Of a stretch of DNA of 64,000 nt, positions 46,409 through 57,849 are shown piece after piece (position 1 is the stretch's first letter; every line of letters starts with the position of its first letter). The notes beneath the pieces are model-generated. The model did not search any database. It worked only from the letters and a program-made list of their open reading frames with translations, and was not told where the DNA came from. The DNA is from Cryptomeria japonica (lineage: Eukaryota > Streptophyta > Pinopsida > Cupressales > Cupressaceae): positions 139,192,747-139,256,746 of the forward strand of contig NC_081412.1 in the NCBI RefSeq assembly GCF_030272615.1. Reading direction: 5' to 3'. Both the position numbers and the translations under genes were made by a program.

Positions 46409-46766
46409 TTTAGCCCCTACTTTAATGGGAGTATGAGCCTATGCAAATACTCGCGATAAAGTAGATGAAAGAGATTAAAGAGAGGAGAAAAGAGGAGCAC
46501 AATCACAAGGAGTATAAGACATCACTAATTTAGAGGAACTAAGCCCCCAATCTTAAGATCTTAACTCACTCAAACACATGCAAGGACACACAAGACAAAA
46601 AATACTAAAAGGCAAACAAAGACAAACAAAGACAAAAGGCAAAAGACACACAACGTAAAAAGCTAAAGACCAAAAACAAGATCTCAAGTCAAATAGCCAA
46701 AGAGAGCTCAATATCAAAACGTCTCAACAACTAATATCATTCTTGAAAAATGTCATCTCAAGAATA
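46409..46766 (-). other. Z internal sequence with polypurine tract
   Basis: The minus-strand purine run AAAGTAGGGGCTAAA (46409-46423) abuts the Z 3' LTR. The rest is A-rich with GACAAACAAAGACAAAAGGC-type repeats (about 46580-46650) and no coding sequence that I can recognise. Confidence 0.6.
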
Positions 46767-47307
46767 CAAGTGATCAGAAGCTTTTGGAAAATTCAAACTA
46801 TTCAAGGCAAAGCTAGAGAATGAAACCGATAAGAAAATCAAATGTTTGAGATCTGATCAAGGAGGTGAATTTACATCTAAGGAATTTAATACATTCTGTG
46901 AAGTGAATGGAATCAGAAGACAACTATCAGTACCCTGGACACCTCATCAAAATAAAATTGTGGAAAGGAAGAACAAAAATATTATGGAAGCAGCTAGAAG
47001 CATGATATTGGAAGCAAATCTACCTCATGTTTACTGGAGGGAAGTAGTGAATACAACGGTTTACACTTTCCACAAAGTTCACATCAAAGGTGAAACCGTT
47101 AAGACCCCTTATGAACTATGGTTTGGTAATACTCCTCTTAAATACTTCAAAATATTTGGAAGCAAATGCTATATTAGGAGAGATGAGTATATTGGTAAAT
47201 TTGATCCTAGAAGTGATGAACGAATATTTCTTGGTTATTCATCTAAGAGCAAGGTATATAGATGTTTTATAAAAGATTGCAGAAAATCATTGAGAGTGCT
47301 AATGTGA
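46767..47307 (+). pseudogene. integrase fragment of the truncated copia
   Basis: Integrase core lacking the first catalytic Asp through truncation. Second Asp in CLRSDQGGEFTSKEF, Glu in HQNKIVERKNKN, then ARSMILEANLPHVYWREVV, TPYELWFGNTP and ERIFLGYSSKSKVYRCF. Open from 46846 to 47307. Confidence 0.9.
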
Positions 47308-47466
47308 AGATAGATGAACACTTTAGAGGAAATTCAAGGTCTGTAGATTTTCTACCGACAGTTGAGATGATCATAAATGAACCTATATAGAGTACACCGA
47401 TACAGAATGTGGATCCAATCACACGGGCATCATCAGATAATTTCAGTGACTAAAGAATAACAACAT

Positions 47467-48540
47467 GTGAATAAACCTAGGTATGTAAGACTGAATTACT
47501 CAAAAAATCAGATAATTGGGAATAAGTATCAAGGTGTTATGATAAGAGGAAGACTAGAAAATGAAGAGGTATGCTTAATTTCTCAAATTGAACCAACATT
47601 TGTTATTGAAGCATGTCAAGATGAGCATTGGATTAAAGCAATGGAAGATGAACTAGAACAAATTGAAAAGAACAATACATGGACATTATTTCCTCGGCCT
47701 AAAGGCAAAAATGTAATTGGAACTAAATGGGTATTCAAAAATAAACTTAATGAAGATGGCAAGGTAATAAAAAACAAAGCAAGATTAGTGTGTAAAAGAC
47801 ATTCACAGAAAGAGAGAATTGATTATAATGAAACCTTTGCACCGGTAGCTACAATTGAGGCAATTGGATTATTTCTTGCATTTACAGCTCATAAGAACTA
47901 TAAAGTACATCAGATGGATGTAAAATGTGCATTTCTGAATGGTGATCTTGAAGAGGAAGTTTACATTGAACAGCCTGATGGATTTTCATTGACAAATGTT
48001 AAATATATGGTTTGTAGATTAAGGAAAGCTTTGTATGGATTGAAGCAAGATCCTAGAGCTTGGTATGCTAGATTGGACAAATATATTTTGAATCTTGGTT
48101 ACACTAAAGGTAATACTGACAACAACTTATATTTCAAAGTGACTGATGATGACATCTTGGTTATTGAATTTTTTGTTGATGATATCATTTTTTGAGGAGA
48201 AGATGGATTGTGTAAGGACTTTGCTAACAAGATGTAGGAAGAATTTGAAATGTCTATGATTGGGGACATGAAATTCTTTTTGGGATTGCAAATCTCACAA
48301 ACTGATACAGGTATATTCATATGTCAAACAAAATACTTGAAGGAACTACTGAAGAAAATTGGTATGGAAAACTCTAAACCGGTAAGTACTCCTATGAATA
48401 CAACTAATAAATTGACATTGAAGGATGATTCAGCTCCTGTTAATCCGACAAGATACAAATCTATGATTGGAGGTTTACTGTATTTAACACAAACAAGACC
48501 TGATATAATGAATGCAGTATGTATTGTTTTGAGATTTTAG
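47467..48540 (+). pseudogene. reverse transcriptase of the truncated copia
   Basis: Open piece 47467-48195 (242 codons) covers [56 protein letters not shown] with the first catalytic Asp, [19 protein letters not shown] and FFVDDIIF with the Asp pair. A stop follows at once, and another precedes piece 48250-48540 (MIGDMKFFLGLQI, GMENSKPVSTPM, SMIGGLLYLTQTRPDI). Much better preserved than in Copia-A. Confidence 0.92.
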
Positions 48541-49110
48541 AGTAATCCTAAAGAAAATCATGAATCAACAGTAAAAAGGATTTTTCGGTATCTATAAGGC
48601 ACAACAAATCTTGGTTTATGGTATCCTAAAGATGAAAATTTTGATTTATGTGCATACACCGATGCAAATTGGGCAAGAGATGTAGATGACAGAAAGAGTA
48701 CCACTCATGGTGCATTCTTTCTTGGTAGCAGATTGATTTCATGGATAAGCAAGAAGCAGAGAGTTGTACATCATTATCAACAACAGAATCAGAATAATTG
48801 TACTCAAGTATTATAGATTAAACAAATGTTGAAGGACATCAAGGTAAAATGCAAAGAACCTATCATCATTTATTGTGATAATTCAGTAGCAATTGATATA
48901 TCAAAGAATCTGGTATTTCACTCTAAGACTAAACATGTTTCTATCAAATATAACTTTCTAAAAGAGAATGTTGAGGCAAAAGAAGTAAGATTGGTTTATG
49001 TGAATACTAAAGAGAAGATTTCAAATATCTTTTCTAAGCCTTTGCCTAAGGAAACTTTTGAATATCTCAGAGAGCAGCTTGGGGTGATACCCTCATCGGT
49101 AGAGACTTAG
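48541..49110 (+). pseudogene. RNase H of the truncated copia
   Basis: After a stop the frame reads VKRIFRYL, stop, GTTNLGLWYP, AYTDANWARDVDDRKSTTHG (first metal-binding Asp), then a damaged EAEY region near 48770-48800. Piece 48826-49110 has IIIYCDNSVAIDISKNLVFH and SKTKHVSIKYNFLKENV and ends EYLREQLGVIPSSVET. Confidence 0.9.
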
Positions 49111-49462
49111 ACAATTGGAGATTGACATCAAATTGGCAGAAACTAACAGAGAAATATTTTTCCGTCTTTGATGGAGGAAAGCTACTTCTCAGGGGGAGTA
49201 ATTGGTTGTATTAGTTAGTTGTATGTTATGGTATTTTTAATTGCTTTGGAATTTGATGTCAAAGGGGGAGAGATATCTATGGAAAAACTTTGTATTTGGG
49301 AGACATTATTCATTGGGGGGGAGTTATTTACTCTTTGTATTTTGGTTTTGATTTCTGGTATTGATCTCTTCTAGAGATTGTTGGTTTTTGGTTTTTGGCA
49401 TTTTGTTTTGGCACTTAGATATTTTTTAATCTTGTGTTGCCATCAATGCGAAAGGGGGAGAT
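49111..49462 (+). other. multiplied polypurine tract of the truncated copia
   Basis: CTCAGGGGGAGTAA (49188-49201), TCAAAGGGGGAGAG (about 49259-49272), TGGGGGGGAG (about 49314-49323) and CGAAAGGGGGAGAT (49449-49462), the last touching the LTR and preceded by TTGCCATCAATG. Sirevirus-type signature. Confidence 0.8.
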
Positions 49463-50560
49463 TGTTGGTATTATGGATGTGGTGTATTAATTTTGTCATT
49501 GATGTCAAAACTTATCCTTCTAGAGATCTACATTGTTGGTTTGGCACTATGGTTATATTGGTTTATTGTTGAACCGACACATTGTGTTCACCGACAAGTT
49601 CAGTGACTTATGCACAGTCACCAGTATATTGTTCACCGGCAAGTTATATGGTTCACCGACACTGATGATGACTTGTTATCATATGGAGATCACTTGATTA
49701 TGTCGAAGACATGGTTTAGATACTTGGTTTTGGTATTTTGGTTATTGGTCTAATTAGGTTGACATATTTGTTGTTACCGACAAATTGGTCTAGGTTATGG
49801 ACCAGTATGCGTTGTATATTCCAGATTAGCACAACATGTTATGAAGACGATTTATTGATTGGATATTGTTGTAAATGTATTGAGACGACATGATGCATTG
49901 CATCAAGACTTATTTGTAATTTATTTTATTGTAATATTCTTAGTGAGCCGACCTACACAATTGGTCTTAAGTTTTGTATATATGTAAGATCTTATTTATG
50001 AGATGATATATGGGATATGGTATGTAAGGTTTTGGTATGGTATTGTAACATGGTATGTGCGAGTATTGAAGATCATATGAGAAGACCATAGAGAAGGTTC
50101 AAGGAAGGTTTGAAGGTGATTATCAGAGCTTAACCAATACTGAATCTAGCATTGGAGATGCCATTTTGAACTAAACATTATTCTAGGATTTATTGTAGTC
50201 ATTGTGACTCCCATTTGAGCATTGTGCTCTAGGCAGATGGCCTTTCTGCATGTGCAAACCCCATCTGTATACACATACTATCTGCAGTAGTATCATCTAA
50301 TTGTGGGTAAGGTTTCCCACTGTGGTTTTTCCCCTTACAGGGTTTCCATGTCAAAATCTTTGTGTTATGTGTTGTGGATGTTGTTTCTCTTTCTGTTTCA
50401 TGCATTAAGTCTCACCGGTATTGATATTAATTGTTAATCTGTTAACCAACATTAAGTTTGGTTTACCGGTATTAATTATCAAGTTTGATTAAGTTATAAT
50501 TGGATTGAAATTCATAGACAACTGATGCACCCCCTCTCAGTTGCCTTTTGGTTCCTAACA
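49463..50560 (+). repeat. 3' LTR of the truncated copia (1,098 bp)
   Basis: TGTTGGTATTATGG to GTTCCTAACA. Includes GTGCTCTAGGCAGATGGCCTT, GTGGTTTTTCCCC and ATGCACCCCCTCTCAGTTG, shared with the LTR at 59958-61155. Confidence 0.88.
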
Positions 50561-50601
50561 CACACATCATCCATGCACTACAAATATCAAAGCTATGAGC
50601 T

Positions 50602-50722
50602 CATGAGAAGAAGAAAATAGAGAGCATGGATACATGCTAGATGTGTTTTTCTATGTGATCCATGAGAAGAATAATGTGGAAGGACATGGATACACACTCT
50701 AGATGTGTTTTTCTAGGTGATC
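50602..50722 (+). repeat. about 60-bp imperfect tandem repeat
   Basis: Two units, 50602-50660 and 50661-50722, share CATGAGAAGAA, CATGGATACA, CTAGATGTGTTTTTCTA and GTGATCCATG. Confidence 0.75.
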
Positions 50723-51162
50723 CATGTTGGGGAGAAGAGTAGGAATAGTCTAGCTATGGTTTTCTAGTTCCACTCATCCTCATGTGTGTGTGCAAGTGAT
50801 TTCTAATTTGAAGTATATAGCACCATGTATGAGAGTTTATTTCATCTGGTTTTGATCTTGCATCAACCTATTTAAGACATATAATTCAAATGCAAATGCC
50901 AAGGGGTAGGTCTATTTCTAGGAACATCTCATTTAAGAGTTTGTTTTCTCTAATTTTGAGAATGTGTAACCCCATACAAGATAAATACAAGCCTAGTTTC
51001 GAGGACATCCCGTGTAAGAGTTTTTTTTCTCTATTTTTTGTGATGTGCACCCCATCTAAGACATATATCAATGTTGTGTCTGGTTTTGGGTCTGAACTTC
51101 CTATTTAAGACATGAAAAAATATGGTACAATATGATACAAAGAGCGAAATATGGGTTCCCCA

Positions 51163-51202
51163 CCTTAAGATGTCAACATAGCCCTATGTTGATGTCTTAA
51201 GG
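51163..51202. repeat. long inverted repeat (hairpin)
   Basis: 19-base arms CCTTAAGATGTCAACATAG and CTATGTTGATGTCTTAAGG around a 2-base CC loop, with 2 mismatches. Not part of an LTR end. Possibly a fold-back structure in the Z transcript. Confidence 0.7.
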
Positions 51203-52389
51203 AAGCTAGAAACAAGGATAACAAATTTCAACACTAAGGAGATACCCTTTAGGCAACAATATCACAAATCCAAGCTATAGAGGGAATACTCTTCAAGAAA
51301 GGAATAAGATAGTTGAAAAAGAGATATCTTGAAACAAGTGTAAAGAGGATCCTTGGAGGAGAAGAGATCTTTGCTCAAAATACATCTACCTCCAAGAGGA
51401 GTTTCTTGAACAAACATAACATCTTCAACCAAAAGAAAGGAATGAGAACAAGAATGCATACCTTCCCCCTATTGCTAGGTGAAAGATATTCTTGGTGAAT
51501 GATGACACAATTTTGACCCAATGTGAGGGGTAAGGTTATGATAGATATACATTGCCAGGTGTAAAAGAGGTTGTAGCCAAAGAAATACACCTCTTGCATA
51601 ACAGAGAATCCTTTAGAAAAAAACTTCACATAGAGATTGACATCAAATCATAAACATACAAAACTCAACAAAGGAAAAGTAGATGAAGAAGGAATATCTT
51701 GTCCTTCCAAGAGGTAGAAAGACTAATATTTTGATCTTTCCCCCCTTTCACTAGGGTATGTGTATGAGAAGAAGATGGTGTCATGTTTCTCTTCAATGCT
51801 TGCTCTCCATTAGAGAGATTATTGATAGGAATATTAGCTTGTTTTTCATTCAAATTAGATACCTTAGGAGATGTACAAGTATTAGGTTTTCCATTAGCAT
51901 GCCAACGTGTTATGGATGAAAAGAAGCAATGTGAAATGAAAGAAGTCATTATCCAACACATGATTATGATAAAAATATGTGAAAAGAAAAGTAATCATAT
52001 GTGAAATAGCAGATCTATTAAATGCCATTATTAATGTTTAAAATCATATTTGAAAATTAATTTAAAAAATGAAGCAACCCACAAATCTAATTAACCAAAA
52101 TAAATTAAGGTTTTTGTGAATTAACCTCTAAATTTATGTAACTTAATTGAAATGAGATCTATAAATTGAATTTTGAATGTTAAAATGTTTCTAAATCAAA
52201 TCTAAAATAATTAATCCAAATTAGACAATCCATAAGCTCAATTTTAGAATTAAATATTAGGTTTTTGTGAAATTAACCTCTAAATTTTTTTAATTCAATT
52301 GGAAATTAAACTTGTAAATATAAATTTGATTTTTAAATTGCATAAAAACTCAGATTTAAGAACATAAATCAGAAATAAAGGTGTAAGAA

Positions 52390-52405
52390 GTCGAGCTCAC
52401 CAAAA
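52390..52405 (-). other. candidate primer-binding site of Z
   Basis: Minus-strand TTTTGGTGAGCTCGAC directly follows the Z 5' LTR. Position is right for a primer-binding site; the tRNA was not identified. Confidence 0.4.
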
Positions 52406-53580
52406 TGTAATGGTGAAAAATTAGGATTTCCACCATTAGATGTATGAAAACCTCTGGTGTTTACTTAGGGACCATTACATTAAGGAAAGATATGAATTAG
52501 ATAGATCTAAACCTAAGAGGTCTAAATGTTGATCTAATTTCAGGGGGTTTTGGATGAGCCTCTTCTTTCCCTTGAGTTGAATTGAATTGTTGAAGATGCT
52601 AAAATGAGGGCAAACAGTAATTATGCACAAACGATAAGCTACAGTTGTTGGATTGAGCCGCGAATCTAGAATTGAGGATTATAATAATATTCAGACCTGT
52701 TCTCAGAAGGAGCTCCCAATTTGTCGAGACCGGTGTGGTGGTCACTCTGGTCCTCCGCACTTTTCACACTCTAATGGGGGATTTATTTGTCACTATAAAT
52801 AAAGCTTATTCTAAAGATCACATCTTCGTACCTATTTTTTCACACACTAGAGAAGGGAAATAGGTTGAGAATAGGGGTTTTCTATAGTCAAACCCCGATT
52901 TAGGAATTAACCTTGAATGAAATATTGAAAATACTTGAAATAAAATAATAAAAAGATATACCTTGGGTCTAGAACGACAGATAGTGATGCTTTGCTTCTT
53001 GAATGTAATCACATATGTTGTATGAAATGGAATGAACATGAAAAACCCCTAATCACACACACATGTTTGCATATGAATGTTGTAATTCCACAATTATTGA
53101 ATGAACAATATGTAGCCTTGAAGACCTTTGGAAATGTTTGATGATGAACACTTCAATGCTTGAATGCTTGATTACTTGAATGTGAAGACTTCAAATGCTT
53201 AGTTATAAAATTAATTTGATCAAAATCCTTTATCTATGGGGATCTAGGTCAATTTACCGATTAGGCTAACCTCCAATGGTCTTATAGAGCCACCAAATTC
53301 ATTTACCACCGAAGAGATAGCTCACACCTCTCCCTTGAAAAAATGGGCCCTATTGAGGGGGACCAAGGCACTAGCACCCTAGTCCTCCTCAATCAGGGAC
53401 CAAAATTAGGGTCCAAGGAGGAGGACATAGCCTCAAAGGATCATTTGGTAGGTGTATGAGGCATAAGAGATGGAGTTAAGGCATTAAACAGACCTAGATA
53501 GGAAATGAGGGATAGACACACTAAAGCAGGGCCACAAACATGAGGTGTAAATTGGCTCAATGACAATTTACAATGCTACA
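52406..53580 (-). repeat. Z 5' LTR, uninterrupted (1,175 bp)
   Basis: TGTAATGG to GCTACA on the + strand. Contains CTTCAAATGCTTAGTTATA at 53190-53208, the intact equivalent of the gypsy insertion site, with ATGCT at 53195-53199. Confidence 0.85.
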
Positions 53581-54144
53581 GTGTGCTTACAAGATCATAT
53601 CATTTGTACAAAATGTGATGCAATGTTGAGGGATAAAAAGTGTGATGAATGTTTGGAAGTTGGTTGCTGGAGTTAGAGATTCAAGGGAAACTTCATACTT
53701 AGAGATTGTTGGAGGCCCATTCTTCTTTATTCATATATTTGTGTGTCTTTCCAAGAGATAATGAGTCTCCCTAGAAATTTCTTTGTATCTTTCCCTAAGG
53801 CAATGATACTCAACTCGCAAGTCCCTTGTATCACATGCCCTTGGGTAGTGCACCTTAGCTTGCAAGTCCTTCCAAGAGTAGTGAGCTTCCTTGTCAATGA
53901 ACCTAAAAAAATATGTAATATTATTCAAATGTTGTGAGTTAAATCTCATCGTGGTTTTTCCCTACTTTGGTTTTTCATGTAAATCTAGTGTTCTCTTGTG
54001 TATGGTGCTCATTTTTCTTATCTTTCATTGTTACTAACAAGATTAAGGATAATTTGATATTAACTTGTGGCATAGATTTTAAGTGTTTAATCAAATACTG
54101 ATTCACCCCCCCCCCCCTCTCTCAATCTTGGGGTATGATTAACA
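53581..54144 (+). mobile_element. 3' part of a copia LTR
   Basis: Carries the copia-LTR end features seen elsewhere here: GTGGTTTTTCCCTAC, TTTTCATGTAAATCTAGTG, then TGATTCAC, a C-run and CTCTCTCAATC, ending GATTAACA. Probably the continuation of 12735-13559 interrupted by Z. Confidence 0.65.
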
Positions 54145-57100
54145 CTAAGGACCCCCTTACCCCTATCTCTAAAACCTAGGGCCACTTTTGACTTGTAAAA
54201 ATTTAAAATTAACCACATAAACCTCACAAAAAAATACCATTCTATTCTCAAATATTCTTGAATTAAAATTTCTCATTAAAAACAACAACACCAACACACT
54301 AACACACACATACATAACCACACTCTTCACAACCTAAAACAAAAGATCTTTATTCCCTATAAAAACTAAGATTGATAAAGTTGAACAAAATCATGGAAAT
54401 AACTAGCTATATATGACCCCCCCCCCCCCCCCCCACCTCCCTCACCAAAGAAAATAAAAGAAAAAAAATCATTGGCCATTATCTTGTCCATTCAACTAAA
54501 AATGTCAGTATACCAAGTGAGATTATACCATTTGTAGCATCTCCAATTAATCCAACACTTATAAATAATTAACATATTAAATATAATATCATCTTCAAGA
54601 ATTAATCATGGAATCACATAGAATCTAAGATAATTTTATAACCCATCATAATAAAGTAGCTACAACCAATATAAATTAGTCAACCTAAAATCCACAAATA
54701 ACTCATTATCCTAAAATATTATTGTAGCATCATAAATTATACACCTTTAATCAGGGTGTCTAATTTCACACACTCCTAACACTCATTTTAGTATTTCCCA
54801 TTCCTCTATGCATTATAGGACCTTTATTGATTTAAATTAACATTTAATTTAATATTACGAGTCATATTCAATTTTAATATATCAACACTTTATTATTTGG
54901 ACCCTTATTTTAAGTGTGCCCTTTATCTTATTTCAATTAATGCTTATATGGGTTGTATCTCATTTCAAAGTTCAATGCTCCTTTTCCTACATCTAGATAT
55001 CATATATTTTCATATAAATTATATTTATGGTATTAGGGCCCTATTATCTTGCATCCCTAAAAAATTGGGCCTATTTTGTGAGGACAATGTGTGAATTGCA
55101 CATTGTCTGATGCTTTTTGTCTAGAATTTTGGGAGGTCAAAGAGTTGGTCTTTCCCCATCTAAAACTATCCCCAATGTAAAAATATGATAATCATAAGTT
55201 GGCCAAAAGATAATTTTACTTTGAGGTCCCTATATAAGGCATCCCTCTTAATTCATTTCATCATCTTCTATTATCCCATTCCTAAAAATTCAAGAGCAGA
55301 TTTGAGTCTAAGGGGCAACAAGCTACATCAAGGCATCTCAATTATGTTTCAATTATGAATTCATGATGGATTTTATGTAATTTATCATGTTATCGCATCA
55401 GCACATAGAGGACTTATCCTAAGAGCATTGCATCACCTATTGAAGGTATAATCATTCAATCAAGCATTTCTATTCAAGCATTTCAAATTCAAATCTAACT
55501 TCTGCCCTCTCAAGGCAAGATTTCAATTCAATTATAAGGTTAATATCAAACTCGTGGTTTGACCTAGGAAAACCCCTATCCACAACATATTTTATCTTCT
55601 TTTGTGTGTAGGTTACAAGTTAAGAAGCTACACTTGCAAAATTAGGCATAGTAGATATAGACAATCAAATCCTACTTTTGCAGGAGCGAAAAACAGAGGA
55701 CAAGGTCACCCTACACACCTATGTCTGACACTTTTTTTATGAAACTTCAAGGAAGAACTCAAAACAACATCTTGATTTGGAAAACATATTTTTTGTCTGT
55801 ATCCAACACTTCAGGACAATGGCGCTTTTCTAGGATGAGCTCACCCAGAGAGCCATTGTCTCGAGCACCAATGTCTAGGCTTCATTCACAAGTCCCTCTT
55901 TTGCATCCCCTTTCCAAATTTGTACTTATTTCTACATATCTGATATAAAACTACTTGTACATACTGATTATTGTCAATTTCACATCATTGAGCCTAGATT
56001 TTGCATTCAATTCACATCTTTTATGTAGCTCATTTTCAAGTTAGTCATGGAGTATTGAATTCACCTTGTGCCCAACCCGTTTCTTATCAAGTTAGAGGTT
56101 GATCCTATTGAGTTCATTCTCTTTCTAATGTCATCATTGTGAAATAGGCTTAGTTCCTAGTTTGTATTCATAGACTTGTGAACCCCATTTCCATATATTA
56201 CAATTATAAACCATTCATATATGAATAAGAACATCACAATATCTATGAACAAAATACCACCATTCACAATAATCCTAAATAATGTCTAGCATAGAAAATA
56301 TAACAATATCACATAAAAATCATAATAACATCATGGAGACATTGATTTAACATGAATTATAGAAGGTGAATTCTTTTGATAATAATCATATATTCATAAC
56401 CAACAAAAATCCATTAGCATACCAATATCTAATGACATCCAAAATAAAACCCCGATGAACATCAATTATCTCTAGGAACAAAACTACTATCTATAACACT
56501 AGACTAAAACATCCAAACATACGAAAAATATCATGCACAAATTGAGCATCAACAAGAACATGTGGAGTCAAAACAAACCATAGAAGGTGGGATCTCATGG
56601 ATGGCCATTAATTAATTATTTAATTAATTATAATAATTTAGAATACAATTAAGCAATAATAATTAATTTAATATTTAATTTGATTAACTATATGAAGAAG
56701 TCAAATTTGGGGTGTCTACGAGATGGATGAGAGGATGTAGGTGGAACTTAAGAAGGAAATAATTCATGGTCATTAATGGAGTATGTGACACAAGGGTACA
56801 TGGAAAAATCACTAGGAGAAGAAACTATGTCTACATCATTAGTATTGTGGTGTAGCTCATCCAATGTTATGTTTAGGAAATAGTGTAGGATGGCCTCCTA
56901 ATCAATGTTTAATTATACATAATGTCTTCAAATAAAGGAAGAAGGTCATAAGAGGGGTATGTTTAAGTTGTGGTATGACGTGTCAAGGGAAAGGGAGTTT
57001 CATGGGGAAGATAATTAGCATAAGAGACATGGACCTCATCTTCACTATGGGAGGACTAACTAAAGGCATATCAAAAGATAAATTATTAATGAAAGTTGAT

Positions 57101-57849
57101 GTAGTCAAGGATGGAGGGTTTAGAATGAACTTTTGAGCCTTGCAGCAAAATTCAACACAAAACTAAACACAAGAAACAAACATACAACTTTATTGATCAT
57201 AATAGAGTTCATACTTGCCCACAAGCCTTCACATATTATGAATATTTTAGGTCCCATTGGCCCCACATGCAAGAACACAATCCATCATATTCTTTTTACA
57301 AAATCAAATGTAGAAAATGTCTTTTGACTCCTAATTCCCTAACTCCTAACCACTAAATGCAAAAAATTATTTCCACTTATCTTAGGTCTATAAATTCTAG
57401 CTCCAATCACTAGGATAAATCAACATTGGCCTCATCTAGGTCCCAATTTCTCTCTCCAGTGAAATGTGTAGGTTCTATGTTGGCTCCACGAGGTTAAGGA
57501 AGTCACAAAACTCAATACGGAGGTGTGAGGATCCATCTAGGGTTTTTTTCACATATATATATGTCATGTGATGTGTCATGCAATATCCGCAAGGTACAAA
57601 ATATTTTCACACACTTTCCCTTATAGGTTTGGTCCTAGGTTGCTTGACAAGGAAAAATTCTAGTGAAGAGATCTTTTGAATGATAAGTTCTCAAATAGTG
57701 TCACTTTGATATATTGTGGTAGAGTTGTCATGTTGCTCCCTTCCATTCCATAGAGGAAATTTTTTTGATACAGTCCAATTATCTATAGTGTTCTTGCATC
57801 ACACCCTTGAGGTTATTTAAAAAGTGTGCCTCACATGTTGCTAGGTCTA
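54145..57849. other. AT-rich region without recognisable genes
   Basis: No supported coding sequence. Features: an 18-C run at 54417-54434, a TATA-like CCCTATATAAGGC (55229-55241), and TTAATTAATTATTTAATTAATT-type sequence at 56608-56695 ending GGGGTGTCTACGAG (56710-56723). The last resembles LTR ends at 11756 and 46401, so old LTR sequence is likely. Nothing diagnostic from 56724 to 57849. Confidence 0.4.

Larger units (their letters stand above)
46767..50560 (+). mobile_element. 5'-truncated Sirevirus-type copia element
   Basis: Starts abruptly inside integrase (EAFGKFKLFK) and runs through RT, RNase H, repeated polypurine tracts and one LTR (49463-50560). Gag, protease, 5' LTR and the first part of integrase are absent. 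No TSD can be read; CACAC follows the LTR. It lies within Z internal sequence. Its coding pieces are longer and less broken than those of Copia-A, so it is probably younger. Confidence 0.87.
50561..52405 (-). other. Z internal sequence, non-coding, with repeats and a hairpin
   Basis: No gag or pol is recognisable on either strand; the longest frames (98 codons at 51665-51961, minus) match nothing that I know. Contains a 60-bp tandem repeat (50602-50722), a long hairpin (51163-51202) and a very AT-rich right part (52010-52375). The primer-binding-site-like stretch is at 52390-52405. Confidence 0.5.
13560..53580 (-). mobile_element. element Z: non-autonomous LTR retrotransposon hosting the gypsy and a truncated copia
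   Basis: Two direct repeats of about 1.18 kb form its LTRs: 13560-14374 plus 46025-46408 (3' LTR, interrupted) and 52406-53580 (5' LTR). Both start TG-TAATGGTGAAAAATTAGG and end with CTACA. On the minus strand a polypurine stretch AAAGTAGGGGCTAAA (46409-46423) abuts the 3' LTR, and a TTTTGGTGAGCTCGAC stretch (52390-52405) follows the 5' LTR where a primer-binding site belongs. Flanks suggest a TSD of GTGTG (53581-53585 against 13551-13555, or GTATG at 13555-13559). Its own internal sequence, about 2.2 kb after removing the copia insert, has no recognisable gag or pol, so it depends on other elements. Confidence 0.75.

Noticed and set aside
54417-54434. 18-C run as a functional i-motif or quadruplex site
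   Set aside because: Single homopolymer without repeated tracts; homopolymer lengths may also be assembly error.
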